Made by a program: the position numbers and the translations under genes. DNA of 64,000 nucleotides from Actinomadura livida. GTDB taxonomy: Bacteria; Actinomycetota; Actinomycetes; Streptosporangiales; Streptosporangiaceae. How positions within the stretch are numbered: position 1 is the first letter of the stretch; each line of letters opens with the position of its first letter. The DNA lies in contig NZ_BMRO01000001.1 of NCBI RefSeq assembly GCF_014648675.1, forward strand, positions 556,021-620,020, in the 5' to 3' direction. Below are positions 59,403 through 64,000 of this stretch, piece by piece. The notes beneath the pieces are model-generated. The model saw only the letters and a list, made by a program, of their open reading frames with translations, searched no databases and was not told where the DNA came from.

Positions 59403-62400
59403 GTGACGGCCCCGGTGAACACGACCTGTGTCTCGTCCCCGTGCGCGATCTCCCGCAGCAGCGCCGCCGCGCCCGCGCCCGGCTCGATCGGCCCGGCCTC
59501 GCCGCCCGTCCCCCACCGCGCCCAGTCGGCGACGAGGACCCGCCCGCGCAGCCGCGTCCGCCACATGTGCGCGAGCGCCGCGCACGCGTCGCTCGCCGCC
59601 GCGTGGTCGCTCTCCCCGCGGACGCCGTGCACCCCGGCGAGGCCGCCGAGGACGACGAAGAACCCGAGGTTCGGCTTGGCCGCCTGCGCGAGCGCGCACG
59701 CCCCGTCCACCTTCGTCCGGTACACGCGCTCGAATGACACCGGCGTCTTGTCCTGGATCAGGCGGTTCTCGACGAGCCCGGCACCGTGGACGATCCCGTC
59801 GAGCCGCCCATGCCGCCTGTGCACGTCACCGAGGACCTCCCGGACGATCTGCGCATCACGCACGTCACCGGAGTGATACCGGACGGACGCCGCATGCTCC
59901 CGCAACGACTCCAGATTCCGGCGTATCTCCCGATCCACCAGGGTGCGCCGTATCGTCGCCTCGATCTCCTGCGTCCGCCCGGCCGCCACCAGGGCGCGCC
60001 GGAGCCCCGCTTCGTCCGGGATATCCGGGTATGCGGGCTCGCCGACGGGCTCCGGGGTGCGTCCCATGACCTCGATGCGGCACTTGCTCGTCCGCGCCAG
60101 CTCCAGCGCCACGCGCGCGGTGATGCCCCGGGCTCCCCCGGTGAGCAGCACGACCGCGTCCGTTTCCAAGGGGACGACCGGGTCGCCGCTCAGTTCCGCC
60201 GGCACCAGGCTCAGCCCGCGCCGCAGACCGCCCTCGTGCCCGACCACGACCGGCGCCGCCGCGTCGAGCAACTCGGCCATCATCCGGCTTGCGATCGCCC
60301 TGGGGGTGTCCTTGGTGTCGACGTCCAGCGCCCGCACGAGCACCTCGGGATACTCCTGCGCGACCGTCCGCGCCAATCCGCGAAGCCCCGCCCCGGGCCG
60401 CGGGTCCCCGATGCCGCCTTCGAAGGGCTGCCCGAACCTCCCGCCGGCCCCGCTCGCGACGACGAGCCACCGCAGCCCGCCGGCCAGCGCCCGCCGGACG
60501 CCCTCGTACGCCTCGGGCAGCACGCTCGTCGCCGCCGGCCGCAGCGCCCCCAGGTGGATCAGGCCGTCACAGGGCCCGTCGACGTCCCGCGGCGTCCGCA
60601 CCTCCGCACCCTGCCGTTCGAACATGGCGGCCAGCTCCAGCGCGATGCCGCACCCGTCGTCCACGACGATGAACCGCCGCCCCGCGAACAACGTCCCCGA
60701 CTCGGGCGGCACCGGCAGCGCGTCCAACTCCACGACCCGCAGAACATGCCGCACCACCTGCCGCCGCCCAACCGACAACAAGCCGCCCGCGTCGACCCGC
60801 GGCCAAACCTGCTGATCCCCGCCCCTCGCCCGCCCGGCCTTACGCCCCCGAGCAGCCTCACCGGCCCCTCCCGAAGCCCCCCGCTCCCCGTTCCGCACGG
60901 ACACCCCTTCGTCGACCGACGGCTCCGGCGCCACAGGCTGATGACGCGCGGACACCCGCCCCCGCTCATCCGAGCCCGGCTGGGCGAACGCCTCCTCCGA
61001 GACCGACCGTCCGCTCTGCGCGGACGCACTTCCGGCGGTCGACGCCTCCTCCGCGGAACGCCGGTCGCTCGCGAACGCCCCCATCCGCTCGTCCGGGCTC
61101 CGGTGGGTGGTTGCCTCGCTCGACATCCGTCCCCCGGGTTGCACGGACGCCCCTTCGGTAGAAAGCGACCCCTGCTTGGACGTCTGATTCCGCTCATCCG
61201 AGTCCGGTTGGGCGGATGCCTCGTTCGACATCGGCTGTCCGCTTTGCGAGGGAGCTTCGGCCGAGTTCTGTGTGGCCGTGCTCTGTCGCGTGTCCGGGGT
61301 GGGCTGCGCAAGCCTTGCGGATGCGGCTTGTGTGGATGGCGCATTTTCTGGCGCGTCATCCTCGGGGGGCATCGTGCCCCGTGTGGGGTCGGCGTCGGAG
61401 CTTGCGGATGTCCCGTTCGGCGTGGAGGTTGCGTCCTGTGTGGGCACTCCGCCCTTCGAAACAGCGCCGTGCTGGGGTTGCTTGGTGGGGTCGCCACTTG
61501 GTGGGCGCCGGCCGTTCGGTGCTTCTGGGCTGTGCTGGGCGGGCACCTCGGCAGACGTTGGCCTCAGGGCCGTTTCCGGGTCGTCCGGGGTAGCGGCGAG
61601 GGCCTGTTCGGCGGGGCGGGGAGCTGGGACGGGGGCGGGCGGCATCGCGCCCAGGTGGCGGAGGATGACTTCGCGTTGGGCGGCGATCAGTTCGCGGCCG
61701 GTGCGCAGGTACTCCAGGACGGCGGCCTCGGAGGCGCGGTTGAGAGGGCTGGAGATGCGTTCGGCCGGGCGTAGCGCGTTGGGCGGGTAGGTGCCGTCTG
61801 CGGCGCGGACGAGGTGGCCGTTCACGAACCAGGCGGGCGCGGCATCGGGTACGGATGTGAGCGGGTGCGCGCCGCGGCCGGTGAAGAGGGGCAGCGGGTC
61901 GACGGAGACACCGGCGGCGGCCAGTTCGGCGAGGCTGTGCAGGAGGTGGGTCAGGCCGTGCTCGCCGGGGGCGTCGCAGCTCACGGCGGTATGCGGGCGG
62001 TCGCCGAGTATCTCGCCGACGAGGCCGGTCAGGACGCGTCCGGGGCCCGCCTCGATGAAGGTGCGGGCGCCCGCGTCGTACATGGCCTCGATCTGCTCGG
62101 CGAAGCGCACCGGCGCGCCGTGCCGTCCGGCCAAGGCGGCGGCGAGGTCGGCGGGGTCGGTGTCGTGCGGGGCGGCCGTCGCGCCGGCCCAGACGGGGAA
62201 GGCGGGCGAGCGTAGGTCGCGGGCCTGCAAATCGGCCGCGGCGGCGGAGAGTTCGATCAGGTCGGTGTCGTCGAGGACGCCTGCGGCGCAGAGTGCGACG
62301 AGTTCGCCGTGGCCGTGGCCCGCGGCCAGGTCGGGGTGGATGCCCAGCGCGGTCAGCAGGCGGTGGGCGGCGAGACCCGCGATGCCGAGGGCGGGCCGGG

Positions 62401-64000
62401 CGACGCGGTCGATGTCCGCGAGCCGGTGGGCGGTCTCGTCCGGCGTGAACGCGGTGGGTGGGAACATCGCCGGGGCGTACCGTCCGCCGGCTAGGCGGAG
62501 GAGGCGCTGGAGGCGCGGGAAGGCGACGAAGAGGTCGGCGAGCATGTTCGGCCGCTCGCTGCCCTGGCCGGGGAAGAGGAACGCCACCTGGCCCGCCTCG
62601 CCGGAGGGGATGAAGACGCCGGGTGCCGGCTGGAACTCCGCGGCGAGGGTGAGCTTGCGCCGGAGGTCGTCCAGCCCGGTCGCCGCGAAGGCCGCCTGGA
62701 CGGGTCCCTGGAGGGAGGCGGCCGTGCGCGCGAGGTCGCGGAGCCGGGGTTCGCCGGCGGAGAGTTCGGTGAGGCGGTCGAGCTCGGCGCGGGCGGCGGG
62801 ACGGTCGGCCGCGCGGATCAGGAACAGCTCGGCCGGCCACTCCGGCAGCCCGGACACGGGCTCGGGCGCGCCGTCGTATCCGGACAGCACGGCGTGGAAG
62901 TTCGCGCCGCCGTGGCCGAAGGCGCTCAGCCCCGCGTACCGGTCGCGGGGACGGGTCGCCCACGGCCGGGCGGCGCCGCCGAACACGAACGGGCCGTCCG
63001 GCTCCCACTCGGGGACGGGACGGACGAGGTGCGGCGTCCCGGGAAGCACGCCCCGGTACACGGCGTACGCGGTCTTGATGAGGCCGGCGAGCCCCGCGGC
63101 GCGGCGGGTGTGGCCGATCTGCGCCTTGACCGAGCCGAGCGTGACGCTGCCCGGCGCAGCGCCCGTGAACGCCGAGGAGAGGGCGGACAGTTCCGTCGTG
63201 TCGTCCACTTCGGCACCGGTGCCGTGCGTCTCGATCAGCCCGATCGACGCGGGTGCGACGCCCGCGCGTTCGTAGGCGCGGTCGAGTGCGAGGCACTGCC
63301 CGTCGGCGCGGGGCGTGGTCAGGCCCTGGGAGCGTCCGTCGCTGGACGCGGCGACCGACTTGACGACGGCGTAGACGCGGTCGCCGTCCCGTTCGGCGTC
63401 CGCGAGTCGCTTGAGGACGACGCAGGCAACGCCCTCACCCGGCACGATGCCGTCGGCGGATGCGTCGAACGCGGCTGAGCGCCCGGACGGCGACAGCTCC
63501 GGGCCGAGCAGCAGGTAGTCCTGGACGCCGGTGCCCAGGTCGGCGGCTCCGCACAGCACCATGTCGCTGGCGCCCAGCGCGAGGTCCTTGCAGGCGGCGT
63601 CGAGTGCGGCGAGGGAGGCGGCGCCGGCGGCGTCCACGGTGTAGCCGGTCCCCGCGAGGTCGAGGACGTGGGCGATCCGTCCGGCGATCACGTTGGTGAG
63701 GACGCCCGCGAGGGACTCCGCGGCCGGGCGCGGCAGCCGTTCGTCCAGCTCGGCGGGGAGTTCGCCCAGGTAGGACGGGAGCATCGCCCGCATGCCGTGG
63801 GCGGCGGCGAGGTCACCACCGCCGTCGGCGCCGAAGAAGACCGAGGTCCGGGAGCGGTCGAACGGCCGGTCGGCGTATCCGGCGTCCCGGAGCGCGCGGG
63901 ACGCGACCTCCAGCGCGAGGAGCTGGATCGGGGCGATGCCGCCGAGCGCACCGGGCGGGATGCCGTACACCTCGGGGTCGAACGGGATGTCGGGGATGAA
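59399..64000 (-). CDS. PfaA-like PKS subunit A: KS(Cys to Gly) - AT(Ser to Gly, deleted) - linker - KR(catalytic residues lost); 5' end beyond window
   Basis: At least 1533 residues; the start is outside the window. KS: VDAAGAASL where VDAACSSSL is normal (Gly codon 63623-63625), while ETHGTGA and QIGHTRRA keep the histidines. AT: LAAGHGHGEL with Gly for Ser (62312-62314), and most of the internal ferredoxin-like subdomain is missing. A disordered Ser/Gln/Pro/Glu-rich linker of about 300 residues follows, with no ACP. KR: NADPH loop LLTGGARGITA and the Lys in RTKVDGA are kept, but VVLGGLAG replaces the Ser motif and SDHAAAS replaces the Tyr/Asn motif. PfaA (PUFA synthase) is the nearest known layout. 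It is probably a non-catalytic partner of subunit B. Confidence 0.9.
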   Translation of the reverse strand, partial: FIPDIPFDPEVYGIPPGALGGIAPIQLLALEVASRALRDAGYADRPFDRSRTSVFFGADGGGDLAAAHGMRAMLPSYLGELPAELDERLPRPAAESLAGVLTNVIAGRIAHVLDLAGTGYTVDAAGAASLAALDAACKDLALGASDMVLCGAADLGTGVQDYLLLGPELSPSGRSAAFDASADGIVPGEGVACVVLKRLADAERDGDRVYAVVKSVAASSDGRSQGLTTPRADGQCLALDRAYERAGVAPASIGLIETHGTGAEVDDTTELSALSSAFTGAAPGSVTLGSVKAQIGHTRRAAGLAGLIKTAYAVYRGVLPGTPHLVRPVPEWEPDGPFVFGGAARPWATRPRDRYAGLSAFGHGGANFHAVLSGYDGAPEPVSGLPEWPAELFLIRAADRPAARAELDRLTELSAGEPRLRDLARTAASLQGPVQAAFAATGLDDLRRKLTLAAEFQPAPGVFIPSGEAGQVAFLFPGQGSERPNMLADLFVAFPRLQRLLRLAGGRYAPAMFPPTAFTPDETAHRLADIDRVARPALGIAGLAAHRLLTALGIHPDLAAGHGHGELVALCAAGVLDDTDLIELSAAAADLQARDLRSPAFPVWAGATAAPHDTDPADLAAALAGRHGAPVRFAEQIEAMYDAGARTFIEAGPGRVLTGLVGEILGDRPHTAVSCDAPGEHGLTHLLHSLAELAAAGVSVDPLPLFTGRGAHPLTSVPDAAPAWFVNGHLVRAADGTYPPNALRPAERISSPLNRASEAAVLEYLRTGRELIAAQREVILRHLGAMPPAPVPAPRPAEQALAATPDDPETALRPTSAEVPAQHSPEAPNGRRPPSGDPTKQPQHGAVSKGGVPTQDATSTPNGTSASSDADPTRGTMPPEDDAPENAPSTQAASARLAQPTPDTRQSTATQNSAEAPSQSGQPMSNEASAQPDSDERNQTSKQGSLSTEGASVQPGGRMSSEATTHRSPDERMGAFASDRRSAEEASTAGSASAQSGRSVSEEAFAQPGSDERGRVSARHQPVAPEPSVDEGVSVRNGERGASGGAGEAARGRKAGRARGGDQQVWPRVDAGGLLSVGRRQVVRHVLRVVELDALPVPPESGTLFAGRRFIVVDDGCGIALELAAMFERQGAEVRTPRDVDGPCDGLIHLGALRPAATSVLPEAYEGVRRALAGGLRWLVVASGAGGRFGQPFEGGIGDPRPGAGLRGLARTVAQEYPEVLVRALDVDTKDTPRAIASRMMAELLDAAAPVVVGHEGGLRRGLSLVPAELSGDPVVPLETDAVVLLTGGARGITARVALELARTSKCRIEVMGRTPEPVGEPAYPDIPDEAGLRRALVAAGRTQEIEATIRRTLVDREIRRNLESLREHAASVRYHSGDVRDAQIVREVLGDVHRRHGRLDGIVHGAGLVENRLIQDKTPVSFERVYRTKVDGACALAQAAKPNLGFFVVLGGLAGVHGVRGESDHAAASDACAALAHMWRTRLRGRVLVADWARWGTGGEAGPIEPGAGAAALLREIAHGDETQVVFTGAVT

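Overview
The window is very GC-rich, uses many GTG/TTG starts and is packed with stop/start overlaps (ATGA, GTGA, TTGA). SepH, the bL37-type ribosomal mini-protein, a DUF3710-dut pair, DUF4193, an actinobacterial LexA box, a Rex operator and coproporphyrin ferrochelatase all point to an actinomycete. An Actinomadura/Thermomonosporaceae-like chromosome is a reasonable guess, but no 16S rRNA is present to prove it.

Layout. 1-3.0 kb: cut ABC ATPase, PIG-L deacetylase, a 26-residue bL37 protein, DUF3710 and dUTPase. 3.2-6.3 kb: an overlapping operon with a MauE-like membrane protein, a MauD/TlpA-like thioredoxin, a Tat-type secreted protein with 12 cysteines, and small membrane proteins. 6.4-12 kb: a P450, an archaeal-style valS, and small conserved proteins. 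12.4-19.4 kb: two overlapping Ser/Thr kinases, the second fused to an extracellular solute-binding protein, then a two-component system. 19.5-27.7 kb: inositol phosphatase, ferrochelatase, lytic transglycosylase, lactone oxidase, a repeat-bearing membrane protein and SepH. 27.7-38.8 kb: PH-domain membrane proteins, a DrrAB-like exporter, NDH-2 under a Rex operator, a PEBP lipoprotein, a huge low-complexity membrane-anchored protein and a SulP-carbonic anhydrase fusion. 38.9-45.9 kb: RNase P RNA, a TrpB-like enzyme, an RNase HI/phosphatase - zinc ribbon - NIF3 operon, and a small gene preceded by a LexA box. 45.9-53.6 kb: a DUF2510-M48 protease, a TraG/VirD4-like protein without a P-loop, and a DEDDh exonuclease-HerA-type ATPase pair. 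53.6-64 kb: a four-gene minus-strand operon of two PfaA/PfaC-like iterative PKS subunits, a free ACP and a GT1 glycosyltransferase. It runs off the right edge.

The most unusual system is the PKS operon. The first subunit keeps full-length KS and KR folds but lacks the KS cysteine, the AT serine (with a large AT internal deletion) and the KR Ser/Tyr/Asn. The second subunit has an intact KS and DH but again an AT with Gly in place of the nucleophile. Neither subunit has an ACP domain; a separate ACP is encoded with them. The simplest reading is a KS/CLF-like heteromeric synthase in which the first subunit is a non-catalytic partner and the product is glycosylated. This is inference. Secondary candidates are the exonuclease-HerA-TraG-like locus, the Cys-rich Mau-like operon and the kinase-SBP fusion.
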